NCBI GenBank assembly: GCA_933228675.1
Contig: OW121741.1
Coordinates: 78,592,040 to 78,656,039 of the forward strand
DNA: 64,000 bases
Source: Stomorhina lunata
Taxonomy: Eukaryota > Arthropoda > Insecta > Diptera > Rhiniidae
Direction of reading: 5' to 3'
The notes under the pieces are model-generated. The model made no database searches, was not told the DNA's origin, and worked only from the letters and a program-made list of their open reading frames with translations. The position numbers and the translations under genes were made by a program. Below, one piece after another: positions 20,281 through 34,510 of the stretch; the first letter of the stretch is position 1, and each line of letters opens with the position of its first letter.

Positions 20281-20965
20281 AGAGAAAAGATAATGGAATC
20301 TAAAAGTGAACTAATGCAGCTTAAATTGACGTCATCAATATTTGAAATCCATAAAACAGTTTAGAAGTTATTGTGATTTTCCCCCAAAAATTCGTGTCCT
20401 TGACAATACGCCTAAGGATACCCGGCTAGAAAAAACTACTTTGGACAAAAACTCGCAAATAAGACATGATTTATCATTTTAAGACTTGTAAGTACTTCAT
20501 AGTTTAATTTTGTTAAAATATAACAATATTTACTTAGTTTTTTTCATAATCGAAAATGGGTAATTTTTCTCAGGTGGGTGTCAAAACGCATTTTTTAATT
20601 TTTTGAAAATTTTGTTTAACAAATATTACAAATTTCAATTTCTCTCATCGGTGTGTTAAAAAAGATAAAAAAGATAATAAAACTCAAAAAAATTGAGGTC
20701 GATATCTCAAACCCTTTTCCCGTACCTTGTGTTCGAATTCGACGAATTTCGCAAAAAAGCTCATAATTTGAGTAAATGCTTCATAAATCTTATTTATGTT
20801 CAATTTTTATAATGTTTATATGGAATATAATTATCCATACTATGGAAAATATAAACAGGTTCTTTGTTTTTAAAATTTTGTAAACTTAAGCCTTTTTTTC
20901 CGGAGTCAAAGATAAAAAATTTGATTTTTTGTATTATTTTTTATTTTTTAAATACATAATATTAT
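20281..20965 (+). repeat. Family E dispersed non-coding repeat, copy 1
   Basis: It shares long blocks with 44940-46480: CCCCCAAAAATTCGTGTCCTTG, ACGCCTAAGGATA, GACATGATTTATCATTT, TTACTTAGTTTTTTTC, AATTTTTTGAAAATTTTGTT, AACAAATATTACAAATTT and, further on, GAATTTCGC and GAGTAAATGCT. No coding capacity and no ends recognised. It is cut on the left by the non-LTR insertion. The identity of the parent element is unknown. Confidence 0.75.
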
Positions 20966-21034
20966 TAATTTATTACTGAATTTTCATAAATAAACTTAAA
21001 AGTAATTATTTTATACTAAGATAAAGTTCTTTTT

Positions 21035-21395
21035 ATAAAAAAAAATATTTTAACCCTTTTTAGACATGGGGTCAAAAATGACCCAAGTCTTTTTTTGGCA
21101 CTTTTTTCGCAAATTTTGATTAAAAACCATTAATGTTATTATTTGACACCAAGATACATTTTTTTATTATAAAAAATATTTTAACCCTTTAAAGACATAA
21201 GAGCAAAAATATTTTAATTTTTAATTTTTGCTAAGATTACACTAAGCTAAGATTTTACACTAAGATTATGTTTATTTATTGAAAAATATTAATTCTAAAA
21301 ATGTATAGGGACAATATTGCCCCCATATATTTTTAATTTTTGCCCCCATGTCTTTAAAGGGTTCAAATATTTTTTTAATAAAAAAAATTTATTTA
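21035..21395. mobile_element. Hairpin MITE-like element
   Basis: AAATATTTTAACCCTTTTTAGACATGGGG at the left is mirrored at the right by GCCCCCATGTCTTTAAAGGGTTCAAATATTT, and a third, internal copy (TATTTTAACCCTTTAAAGACATAAG) lies at about 21175-21205. The block is AT-rich and non-coding. Flanking duplication was not resolved; it could also be a decayed inverted duplication. Confidence 0.55.
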
Positions 21396-21439
21396 TAAAA
21401 GTTCTATTCCAATTTACGTCAATGTAGGAGGCAAAAAGT

Positions 21440-22200
21440 TTAAATATAACGACACCATTGTCTAAAGAACATGGCCCTGATACAATTTCAATGTTGATGC
21501 TTAAAAATCTAGATGCCAAGGAAGTTGAGTTTTTAACCAAAGTCCTCAATTTGTCTCCTTACACTCTGGTGATACCCGAGATGTGGAAGTTGGGTAGAGT
21601 TGGTATCAGTATTCAAACCTGTCAAAAATGCTAACCAAGGAGGATTATACCGACCAATCTGATTATGCCGCAATCATGGCAAGGGGTAATAATATTTTTT
21701 ACTGATAGGAATCTGTAGCACTTGGATGAAGGAAGTAACGCTGAAAGTGAATGTCTTAGTCGACAATGTGAAAATACCGACGAAACCCCGTCCCACTATA
21801 TTGGGATTGCCTTCGATAGCTTTTACTCATCTTAAGCACATGTAACCTCAACTTGCGAGTTTTCACCAAATATAAGCGAAACGCAGTGGAATAAGCTTCA
21901 TAGCTGTCAAAATGCAACCTTCAGTAAACAGGCTGCCTTAAAATATCTTCTGAAAGACGTCTATGTTAGGAGACGAAGGTCCTACCACCTCAGAAACATA
22001 GCCAATTGTTAGCACTTGAATTCCTTCAGGGGTGTCATAGGAGTGGTCATCCAAATCACCATCTAATGGAACTAGATCCCCCAAGATATTTCACAAGGAA
22101 CCTTCGCTTATTAGAGGAATATCAAACATTATTCCACCCAGCCACCCACCCACTCAATATCACCTCATACAAAGCAGGTCACGATGACATTCATTAAAGC
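21440..22200 (+). pseudogene. Jockey-clade-like reverse transcriptase remnant
   Basis: The plus strand reads KEHGPDTISMLMLKNL..KEVEFLTKVLNLS...VIPEMWKLGRV at about 21455-21605, the RT fingers with the G-P-D box typical of Jockey-type ORF2, then a frameshift and a GLYRPI box. From about 21720 the frame has WMKEVTLKVNVLVDNVKIP...ILGLPSIAFTHLKH, the post-catalytic region with K-I-L-G. The segment holding the catalytic F/YADD is missing. More remnants follow at 22350-22490. Frameshifts and stops throughout. Confidence 0.75.
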
Positions 22201-22349
22201 ATGGTTACCTTGACGATAACTATTTATAGGATGAATATTGTACTTGGTGGGATATTGCAAAGAAAGACAGAAATCTGCCGATAACTACTAGGGTATTACT
22301 GGTACAATTAAGATAAGTTTATTGTAGTAGACTTAATTTCTAGTGGTCC

Positions 22350-22495
22350 AGAAATAATCCTATAATACTCAACAACTGCCCAGCTTGTGGATAAAGTCTC
22401 CATGATACCCAGTGCTTCTTCCAATGAGCAGCAAATCCGACCCGTCTAATTTGTGGACTCAGGATACAGAAATCATCCGAATTGTGGTAAAGTCT
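22350..22495 (+). pseudogene. C-terminal remnant of Jockey-like ORF2
   Basis: Short frames give NCPACG, SLHDTQCFF and SNLWTQDTE, matching in order the C-P-A-C...H-D-T..H-L-F and SLWT segments at the end of Jockey-like pol proteins. Probably the same copy as 21440-22200. Confidence 0.6.
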
Positions 22496-22499
22496 CGTT

Positions 22500-23302
22500 G
22501 AGTTAATAAATATGTATTTCTTACATATTCTTATACTTTTTACTTCCTTAAATAGATTAAACAAAACAATTAAAATGAATAAAACATTTAAAAAATTTTT
22601 CCATAATGATAACTTTTTTAAAAAATAAACAGAAAAAGTGGATTAATTAAAACATTTAATTGTTTGGAGTTGCTTTTGTTAATCGGTAATGACCATTTAG
22701 TAGTTAATTAGTGGTGTGATTATGGGTAATTAAATTGTTTAGATATTTTACAAAAAATTTTTGAAATTGACTAGCCAATATGAGCGAAAGTTAGATATCC
22801 CTACAATTATAATATTAATAGTATAGAAAATATGAACATATGTTTTCTGTAACAATGGCTAAAAGCTTTCGAAAGCTTAGAAAAAAGTATCAGAATAAAC
22901 GAAAAATAATATTATGATAAGCTTATAAATCAAAATTTTCACAATATCTCTACAAATTTGCAATTTTAAACTGTTACCAAAAACCTTAAACGTCGACTAT
23001 GTCAACTGATCGTGATGTACATATACTGACAGATCATTATGGCAAATACTAGTATTGTATGAAGTCCAATGTAAAATATTTCAATTGAGGCAAAACTAAC
23101 ATAACAAATTGAACCAGAAACGAAAACAAAGATATTAAATAATGAAACCACAAAGACATGATTATGAGGATTAAATAAAAATAATCCCAGTGGAAAAATA
23201 ACGATTTATAGCTCAGAGACCTTGCAAACACTTTTCAATAATCGAGGAAGCACCATCTAAGTTTAATTTTTGACATTGATTGAAATTAGCAAATACAAGT
23301 TG
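22500..23302. other. AT-rich stretch, nothing recognised
   Basis: About 800 bases leading into the satellite. A 60-codon minus-strand frame shows no family features. Confidence 0.5.
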
Positions 23303-23916
23303 CTAGCACAAAACTAGAACTGAACTAGAACTAGAACTGAACTAGAACTGAACTAGAACTGAACTAGAACTGAACTAGAACTGAACTAGAACTGAACTAG
23401 AACTGAACTAGAACTGAACTAGAACTGAACTAGAACTGAACTAGAACTGAACTAGAACTGAACTAGAACTGAACTAGAACTGAACTAGAACTGAACTAGA
23501 ACTGAACTAGAACTGAACTAGAACTGAACTAGAACTGAACTAGAACTGAACTAGAACTGAACTAGAACTGAACTAGAACTGAACTAGAACTGAACTAGAA
23601 CTGAACTAGAACTGAACTAGAACTGAACTAGAACTGAACTAGAACTGAACTAGAACTGAACTAGAACTGAACTAGAACTGAACTAGAACTGAACTAGAAC
23701 TGAACTAGAACTGAACTAGAACTGAACTAGAACTGAACTAGAACTGAACTAGAACTGAACTAGAACTGAACTAGAACTTAACTAGAACTGAACTAGAACT
23801 GAACTAGAACTGAACTAGAACTGAACTAGAACTGAACTAGAACTGAACTAGAACTGAACTAGAACTGAACTAGAACTGAACTAGAACTGAACTAGAACTG
23901 AACTAGAACTGAACTG
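23303..23916 (+). repeat. 11 bp satellite (AACTGAACTAG)n, array 1
   Basis: About 56 tandem copies of AACTGAACTAG, nearly invariant. One unit has a G-to-T change (at about 23778), one has a 6 bp phase slip close to the left edge (CTAGAACTAGAACTG near 23325), and the right edge has a short GAACTGAACTGAAGG unit. Each unit is two near-identical halves, GAACTA and GAACT. Confidence 0.98.
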
Positions 23917-25003
23917 AAGGTGAAATATTCCTACTGGGTAGATATTTATTTTAATTCTCGGTTTTGAGCTTGGGTCAATTGTCATAACATCTGCAGACAT
24001 TCTAGTGTTTTTAATAGTTAAGACACGTTAATTCAGCGAAAGAAGTTTAGGGGAGTGTGTCCCAAGTACTTCTTGGTTAATTGAGAATTGCTTAGGATGT
24101 ATTAAATACTAAATTCAAAAATGTTCATAAGTCTCTATTAAATATTGTAGAACCATTTTTTTTCAACATTATTTAAGGTGCTAGATAATTGTAGGGTGTG
24201 GTACGTTGTAAGTACATAAAACAATGCAATTCTATCTTTGCATTATAATTTGAGTAGATTTTTCTTTAAACTGTAAATTTTGTATTGGAAATAATGGAAA
24301 ACAAATCTGGAAACTATTAAGCAGCTAAATTAAATAATAAAGAAAAAACATATGGTCATATAATGTCATGAACGCGTGCGGTTTAGGAACTTTAAGTTTT
24401 CAATATTATTTTAAGATTTTTGTGTATCTGACTGCATTTGTAAGTTGTACGTGCTGAAATTCAGGCGGGCGTCAATGGGATACGATTTTTTGTGGATTAC
24501 ACTGAAAGTAATTTGTGAATAAATAGTTAGTTGGTAAGATTGAAATCAATAATGAGCTATTACTTTGATTGCATTAATTAATAAAATCAATGTAGTAGAT
24601 TTTTTCTAACTCAGCTAAATCTAGTTTGACTGAAACATAATTTTAAGACATATTTTGAAAAAGCACCAATAGCCTTGAAAGGGTTAATTAGATAAAAAGA
24701 TCAGATCTGAAAACAATACACTTGTATCAGCTTCTGAAACTAGAATAAGTATAAGATTCCTAGTGGAGATTTACCCAACATGAATTTTCGAATTGCTAAA
24801 CCCACTTGCTTTTAATAATTACTCCCATTTAGATCTTTAATCTTAAATATTTTTGTGTTATAAAACTGTTATTTGTTTTGGTATCTTAGATGACTGCTAG
24901 TTCAAACAAAACCAAGTCAAAAACAGTACAATTACAAATGCTTGATTATGAGCTAAGGCACAATGGGATGAGATATGTAACAAAATTGTAACAAATTCGG
25001 TTT
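23917..25003. other. Spacer between inverted satellite arrays
   Basis: 1.1 kb of AT-rich sequence with no supported frame or element. It is bounded by satellite arrays in opposite orientation. Confidence 0.6.
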
Positions 25004-28000
25004 ACTAGTTCTAGTTTAGTTCCAGTTCAGTTCTAATTCAGTTCTAGTTCAGTTCTAGTTCAGTTCTAGTTCAGTTCTAGTTCAGTTCTAGTTCAGTTCT
25101 AGCTCAGTTCTAGTTCAGTTCTAGTTCAGTTCTAGTTCAGTTCTAGTTCAGTTCTAGTTCAGTTCTAGTTCAGTTCTAGTTCAGTTCTAGTTCAGTTCTA
25201 GTTCAGTTCTAGTTCAGTTCTAGTTCAGTTCTAGTTCAGTTCTAGTTCAGTTCTAGTTCAGTTCTAGTTCAGTTCTAGTTCAGTTCTAGTTCAGTTCTAG
25301 TTCAGTTCTAGTTCAGTTCTAGTTCAGTTCTAGTTCAGTTCTAGTTCAGTTCTAGTTCAGTTCTAGTTCAGTTCTAGTTCAGTTCTAGTTCAGTTCTAGT
25401 TCAGTTCTAGTTCAGTTCTAGTTCAGTTCTAGTTCAGTTCTAGTTCAGTTCTAGTTCAGTTCTAGTTCAGTTCTAGTTCAGTTCTAGTTCAGTTCTAGTT
25501 CAGTTCTAGTTCAGTTCTAGTTCAGTTCTAGTTCAGTTCAGTTCTAGTTCAGTTCTAGTTCAGTTCTAGTTCAGTTCTAGTTCAGTTCTAGTTCAGTTCT
25601 AGTTCAGTTCTAGTTCAGTTCTAGTTCAGTTCTAGTTCAGTTCTAGTTCAGTTCTAGTTCAGTTCTAGTTCAGTTCTAGTTCAGTTCTAGTTCAGTTCTA
25701 GTTCAGTTCTAGTTCAGTTCTAGTTCAGTTCTAGTTCAGTTCTAGTTCAGTTCTAGTTCAGTTCTAGTTCAGTTCTAGTTCAGTTCTAGTTCAGTTCTAG
25801 TTCAGTTCTAGTTCAGTTCTAGTTCAGTTCTAGTTCAGTTCTAGTTCAGTTCTAGTTCAGTTCTAGTTCAGTTCTAGTTCAGTTCTAGTTCAGTTCTAGT
25901 TCAGTTCTAGTTCAGTTCTAGTTCAGTTCTAGTTCAGTTCTAGTTCAGTTCTAGTTCAGTTCTAGTTCAGTTCTAGTTCAGTTCTAGTTCAGTTCTAGTT
26001 CAGTTCTAGTTCAGTTCTAGTTCAGTTCTAGTTCAGTTCTAGTTCAGTTCTAGTTCAGTTCTAGTTCAGTTCTAGTTCAGTTCTAGTTCAGTTCTAGTTC
26101 AGTTCTAGTTCAGTTCTAGTTCAGTTCTAGTTCAGTTCTAGTTCAGTTCTAGTTCAGTTCTAGTTCAGTTCTAGTTCAGTTCTAGTTCAGTTCTAGTTCA
26201 GTTCTAGTTCAGTTCTAGTTCAGTTCTAGTTCAGTTCTAGTTCAGTTCTAGTTCAGTTCTAGTTCAGTTCTAGTTCAGTTCTAGTTCAGTTCTAGTTCAG
26301 TTCTAGTTCAGTTCTAGTTCAGTTCTAGTTCAGTTCTAGTTCAGTTCTAGTTCAGTTCTAGTTCAGTTCTAGTTCAGTTCTAGTTCAGTTCTAGTTCAGT
26401 TCTAGTTCAGTTCTAGTTCAGTTCTAGTTCAGTTCTAGTTCAGTTCTAGTTCAGTTCTAGTTCAGTTCTAGTTCAGTTCTAGTTCAGTTCTAGTTCAGTT
26501 CTAGTTCAGTTCTAGTTCAGTTCTAGTTCAGTTCTAGTTCAGTTCTAGTTCAGTTCTAGTTCAGTTCTAGTTCAGTTCTAGTTCAGTTCTAGTTCAGTTC
26601 TAGTTCAGTTCTAGTTCAGTTCTAGTTCAGTTCTAGTTCAGTTCAGTTCTAGTTCAGTTCTAGTTCAGTTCTAGTTCAGTTCTAGTTCAGTTCTAGTTCA
26701 GTTCTAGTTCAGTTCTAGTTCAGTTCTAGTTCAGTTCTAGTTCAGTTCTAGTTCAGTTCTAGTTCAGTTCTAGTTCAGTTCTACTTCAGTTCTAGTTCAG
26801 TTCTAGTTCAGTTCTAGTTCAGTTCTAGTTCAGTTCTAGTTCAGTTCTAGTTCAGTTCTAGTTCAGTTCTAGTTCAGTTCTAGTTCAGTTCTAGTTCAGT
26901 TCTAGTTCAGTTCTAGTTCAGTTCTAGTTCAGTTCTAGTTCAGTTCTAGTTCAGTTCTAGTTCAGTTCTAGTTCAGTTCTAGTTCAGTTCTAGTTCAGTT
27001 CTAGTTCAGTTCTAGTTCAGTTCTAGTTCAGTTCTAGTTCAGTTCTAGTTCAGTTCTAGTTCAGTTCTAGTTCAGTTCTAGTTCAGTTCTAGTTCAGTTC
27101 TAGTTCAGTTCTAGTTCAGTTCTAGTTCAGTTCTAGTTCAGTTCTAGTTCAGTTCTAGTTCAGTTCTAGTTCAGTTCTAGTTCAGTTCTAGTTCAGTTCT
27201 AGTTCAGTTCTAGTTCAGTTCTAGTTCAGTTCTAGTTCAGTTCTAGTTCAGTTCTAGTTCAGTTCTAGTTCAGTTCTAGTTCAGTTCTAGTTCAGTTCTA
27301 GTTCAGTTCTAGTTCAGTTCTAGTTCAGTTCTAGTTCAGTTCTAGTTCAGTTCTAGTTCAGTTCTAGTTCAGTTCTAGTTCAGTTCTAGTTCAGTTCTAG
27401 TTCAGTTCTAGTTCAGTTCAGTTCTAGTTCAGTTCTAGTTCAGTTCTAGTTCAGTTCTAGTTCAGTTCTAGTTCAGTTCTAGTTCAGTTCTAGTTCAGTT
27501 CTAGTTCAGTTCAGTTCTAGTTCAGTTCTAGTTCAGTTCTAGTTCAGTTCTAGTTCAGTTCTAGTTCAGTTCTAGTTCAGTTCTAGTTCAGTTCTAGTTC
27601 AGTTCTAGTTCAGTTCTAGTTCAGTTCTAGTTCAGTTCTAGTTCAGTTCTAGTTCAGTTCTAGTTCAGTTCTAGTTCAGTTCTAGTTCAGTTCTAGTTCA
27701 GTTCTAGTTCAGTTCTAGTTCAGTTCTAGTTCAGTTCTAGTTCAGTTCTAGTTCAGTTCTAGTTCAGTTCTAGTTCAGTTCTAGTTCAGTTCTAGTTCAG
27801 TTCTAGTTCAGTTCTAGTTCAGTTCTAGTTCAGTTCTAGTTCAGTTCTAGTTCAGTTCTAGTTCAGTTCTAGTTCAGTTCTAGTTCAGTTCTAGTTCAGT
27901 TCTAGTTCAGTTCTAGTTCAGTTCTAGTTCAGTTCTAGTTCAGTTCTAGTTCAGTTCTAGTTCAGTTCTAGTTCAGTTCTAGTTCAGTTCTAGTTCAGTT

Positions 28001-28195
28001 CTAGTTCAGTTCTAGTTCAGTTCTAGTTCAGTTCTAGTTCAGTTCTAGTTCAGTTCTAGTTCAGTTCTAGTTCAGTTCTAGTTCAGTTCTAGTTCAGTTC
28101 TAGTTCAGTTCTAGTTCAGTTCTAGTTCAGTTCTAGTTCAGTTCTAGTTCAGTTCTAGTTCAGTTCTAGTTCAGTTCTAGTTCAGTTCTGGTTCA
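25004..28195 (-). repeat. 11 bp satellite, array 2, opposite orientation
   Basis: About 290 copies of CTAGTTCAGTT, the reverse complement of array 1. The left edge is degenerate (CTAGTTTAGTTCCAGTTCAG, CTAATTCAG, one CTAGCTCAG) and the last unit reads TTCTGGTTCATTT, while the interior is nearly perfect. Four phase slips of the form GTTCAGTTCAGTTC occur at about 25531, 26637, 27411 and 27507, and one CTACTTC variant at about 26782. Homogeneous centre with worn edges is the usual signature of unequal exchange. Confidence 0.98.
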
Positions 28196-29827
28196 TTTTT
28201 TCCCTATTTCTCTTTTGTTTAACCCCCATTGTGCATTGTATTATAATTTAGTTGAGGGCGTTTAAATTTTTATGATTTTTTTTTATTATTATAAATAACT
28301 TATTGTTGTTATAGTTAAAGTTAAATGGTCATTATTGAGGAAAAAATTTAAAAAAATATATAAAAGAAATACAATATTATAAATTTTATATTTATGTTGC
28401 AACTGCCGCAATAAATATTTATTTATGTTCTTTTTTTTGCACATTTTAAATAAAAACCAAGAAGGAGATATTTGTGATTTTTATATTTTCTTGCCAATTG
28501 TTTGCATAAAGTAGTTCACCATCGACATACAACGCCTTGACGGTTTTACATGACTTCTAAAAAAGTTGCCACAAAATGACTCTTTTTGCTCATTCATTTT
28601 GAGTTTCACGCTGTTTGAGCTGTCTTAAAGCTTTCAGTTCAAAATTTTTTTTTTATGATAATAAAAATGACAATGGCCATTTGAAAACACTTTAACGTGA
28701 CAGTAATATGTTTATATTAATATCTTGGTAATTTTTTTCAGAACTTTTTATATTTTGGTCATTGTAAATTAATAAGTGGGTGGTCATATAATTAAGCGTC
28801 AAAGAGTTTTAAGGAGAAAAATTTTCAAAAATTATTTGAATATCAAAAAATGTTTTAAAAAACGACTACAGGCTTTTATTAGACTATACCGTCAAATTTT
28901 ACATTTCTATCATTTGAATGTAATTACTTACATATGAACTGTAAACACATTATAAACAATCTTAAGTAAAACCAGTTTTTAACATAAACCCATTCGAATT
29001 TCCACCTGACACATAAAACTGACAAGTCATAACACATAAATGTCTGCTAGTGTGAACTGTCAAGTCATATGTTAAACCATGTCAGCTAGTCTGAACAACT
29101 TTAATAACATTTTCCTTCTCTTTGCTTGCAGTGAATATCCCTGCTCATAACAAATGAAGCTATTACAACATTAAATATTACATTAATTTGAATTTAAATT
29201 TGCCTCAAATTATAATAAAATATTTCAGGTGTCTTAATATTTTTGTGTTAAATAACCTAATTTACTTTTTGGCATTTTTCATTTTTGTCTTTCACAACAA
29301 AAGCCAATTTTATGGATTAAAATTTAGCTATTTATCATTGTTCTTTTCATTCACTAGATTATGAAATTTAATTCCCTTGTGTAATTTATCCAAAAAAAAA
29401 AAAAAAAAAACAATAACATACCAACCCAGATTTTTTTACTAATTCTTGGCTTTAATAATTTGTATTAATCGAATATCTACACCACTAACTCTAGCTACGA
29501 GTTTCTATAAAAAAAAACAATTTTATTTGAAAGATCTGAAAAATTTCCTTAAACATTTATATTATCGTGCTAAAGATGATGTGGTCGTAGAAATAAAAAA
29601 AAAATCAGCTCAGACAAGGGAAATTGTGAGAAAAAAAATTTTATATTTTTTAGACAAATATTTCATTACAAAATTCCGTACATTTAGGGTTAAATGTTAA
29701 CTGATATTATTGTTTTAAGCATTATTATTATGAATTGTATCGAATTACTTTTAAAGTAATTCCACAAAAAACAAACTAGTACAATTCCTTTATGACGCCC
29801 ATTTTCTGGCAGAAAATACTTTGTATT
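28196..29827. other. AT-rich stretch with an A20 run; no supported gene
   Basis: About 1.6 kb. A run of about 20 A residues at 29391-29410 could mark the end of an old retroposed copy, but no body was recognised. An 84-codon plus-strand frame at 29446-29700 (KNFLKHLYYRAKDDVVVEIKKK...) is rich in Lys and has no recognised domain; it is reported here only as a possible remnant. Confidence 0.5.
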
Positions 29828-29828
29828 C

Positions 29829-32676
<2,848 letters not shown>

Positions 32677-33388
32677 ATTAACAAGGAGAACTCATTCCTA
32701 TTTAACGAAAATGATATAAGCACTCCGACCAGATCTAGGGTACACACAAGATTTGTAACGAGGAGTACATATTGGGGTAAACCTTATTTTAGAAATATGC
32801 GAAAACTCAAAATTACTCCCCCCAGAAATATTCTACGTAACAAAAAAACATGTTATGAAAACTCAAAGTACTTACTTAAATGGCCTATATTACAACCTGT
32901 TTAGGTCAAAGGCCGAGGATATTTAAAAATTCTATGCGCTTCGATCTTGTGCGCAAATTCTCCAATTTCGTAGACCAAGCTTTTAAAGATTTTCTTCTAA
33001 TTGGTCCATCGAGTTTTTGGTAGTAACTATTCCATACATTCATTTGCCATATGGTCTTTTCGATAAGTCCCATAGAAAAGAGAGTATAGCGCTTTTACTC
33101 TAATTCGGAAACAACTAATGGAGACGGATATCCAATGAGAGAAAGCTAAGGCACACATACCTGCTCATGAAATGTATATTTGTATGCGCGTTTATGTAGT
33201 TTACATTCTTCCTTATCCACTTTAATTTCACTTTTGATAGAAAACAAATGTATGGAGTTCAATATCTTTATATTATAGAGTCTTTGGAAAGGCTTAAGTG
33301 GATTGGACAAGTGGAATGCGTGACGCATTTGCCCACAAACTTGTGTGGTTTGAGTGGCTTAAGTCTTTCATTGATAAAGAGGGTTTTC
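32677..33388. other. Stretch between two family B copies, nothing recognised
   Basis: About 700 bases. A 119-codon plus-strand frame begins inside the tail of the B element and runs to 32904; it has no family features. No gene supported. Confidence 0.5.
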
Positions 33389-33655
33389 AAAATTACCATA
33401 TTCGACACGCCTCCGCCCACATACTGAATCTTATATACATACTATCAAGTTATGTTAATTAATTTTAGAAACATATATAATATATCTACGAGGGTGCAGC
33501 TAATTCAAAATGTAGACCAACTCTAAAAAATGTGTAATGCAAGTATTTTTGGTAAAATATTTGAATTAAATTCGGTTAGTTCAACATTCAAAAGTATCTA
33601 AGTGATTTCCCCAGTATTTACCTTGCACAAAATTTAGTCTTAAAACCGGGTATAA

Positions 33656-34448
33656 TTATACCCTTCACCACCATAGGTGGAAAGGGTATTATAAGTTTGT
33701 GCTGATGTATGTAACGCATGGAATTATTTGTCTTAGACCCACCTTTTAGTATACCAACAGGCTTAGAATCACTTTCTGAATCGATTTAGCGATGTCCGTC
33801 CGTCCGTCCGTCTGTCTGGCTGGCTGGACCCCCATGTAAACCTTGTAATCAAACTACAGGTTGCAATTCTAAAGATAATTTGATGAAATTTGGCACAGAT
33901 CATTTTTTTGATAATGGGAACATGGCTATTGAAATTCATTAAACTCGGTCTATTATTTGTGGTACCTCCCATAGGTCCCACTTCCCGGAATTGATATATT
34001 GGCCACAAATATCAACATTTTTTTAATGAAAAGAAATTTAAATCAAATACTGCTTATGTAAACTTAAATGACTGTACCAAATTTCGTTAAAATCGGTTCA
34101 CATTTGACCATAGCTCCCATACAAACTTTTCTTTAAAAACGCACTAAATGAGACAAAAATCACTAAAACGCTCGTAAGATAATGGGAATTTTAAGTTTAT
34201 TTTTTGCAGACATAATTGTAACAACTGTAATCAATTTGCCAAATTTCGAGATAATCGGTCCACATTTGACCCTAGCTCTCATATATGTCCAAATGTCGGA
34301 AGCAGCTTAAATATATTAGTTTTGAGAAAATGATGGCAAAATTTAGCAAATATTTGTCTTTATAGAGGAAAAATAACACTTTTGAACTTAATGGTGAAGG
34401 GTATCGTATGGTCGGGCTTGACCGACTATAGCACTTTCTTACTTGTTT
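33656..34448 (+). mobile_element. Family C Helentron-associated element, copy 1
   Basis: 793 bases. Head TTATACCCTTCACCACCATAGGTGG..AAGGGTA, ATTATAAGTTTGTGCTGATG, GTCCGTCCGTCCGTCTGTC followed by TGGCTGGCTGG, body blocks with GGTACCTCCCATAGGTCCCA and TTTGACCATAGCTCCC. The 3' end has GGTGAAGGGTATC, a hairpin GTCGG-GCTTGA-CCGAC and the tail TTTCTTACTTGTTT. It splits family B copy 2. Non-coding. Confidence 0.88.
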
Positions 34449-34510
34449 CATATTAATAAGCTGTTAAATAATTTTCGTTGTGCCCAAAAGTGTGGCCAAA
34501 CACGTTGATA

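Noticed and set aside
23303..28195. CRISPR-like array
   Set aside because: The 11 bp units have no spacers and the context is eukaryotic; it is a simple satellite.
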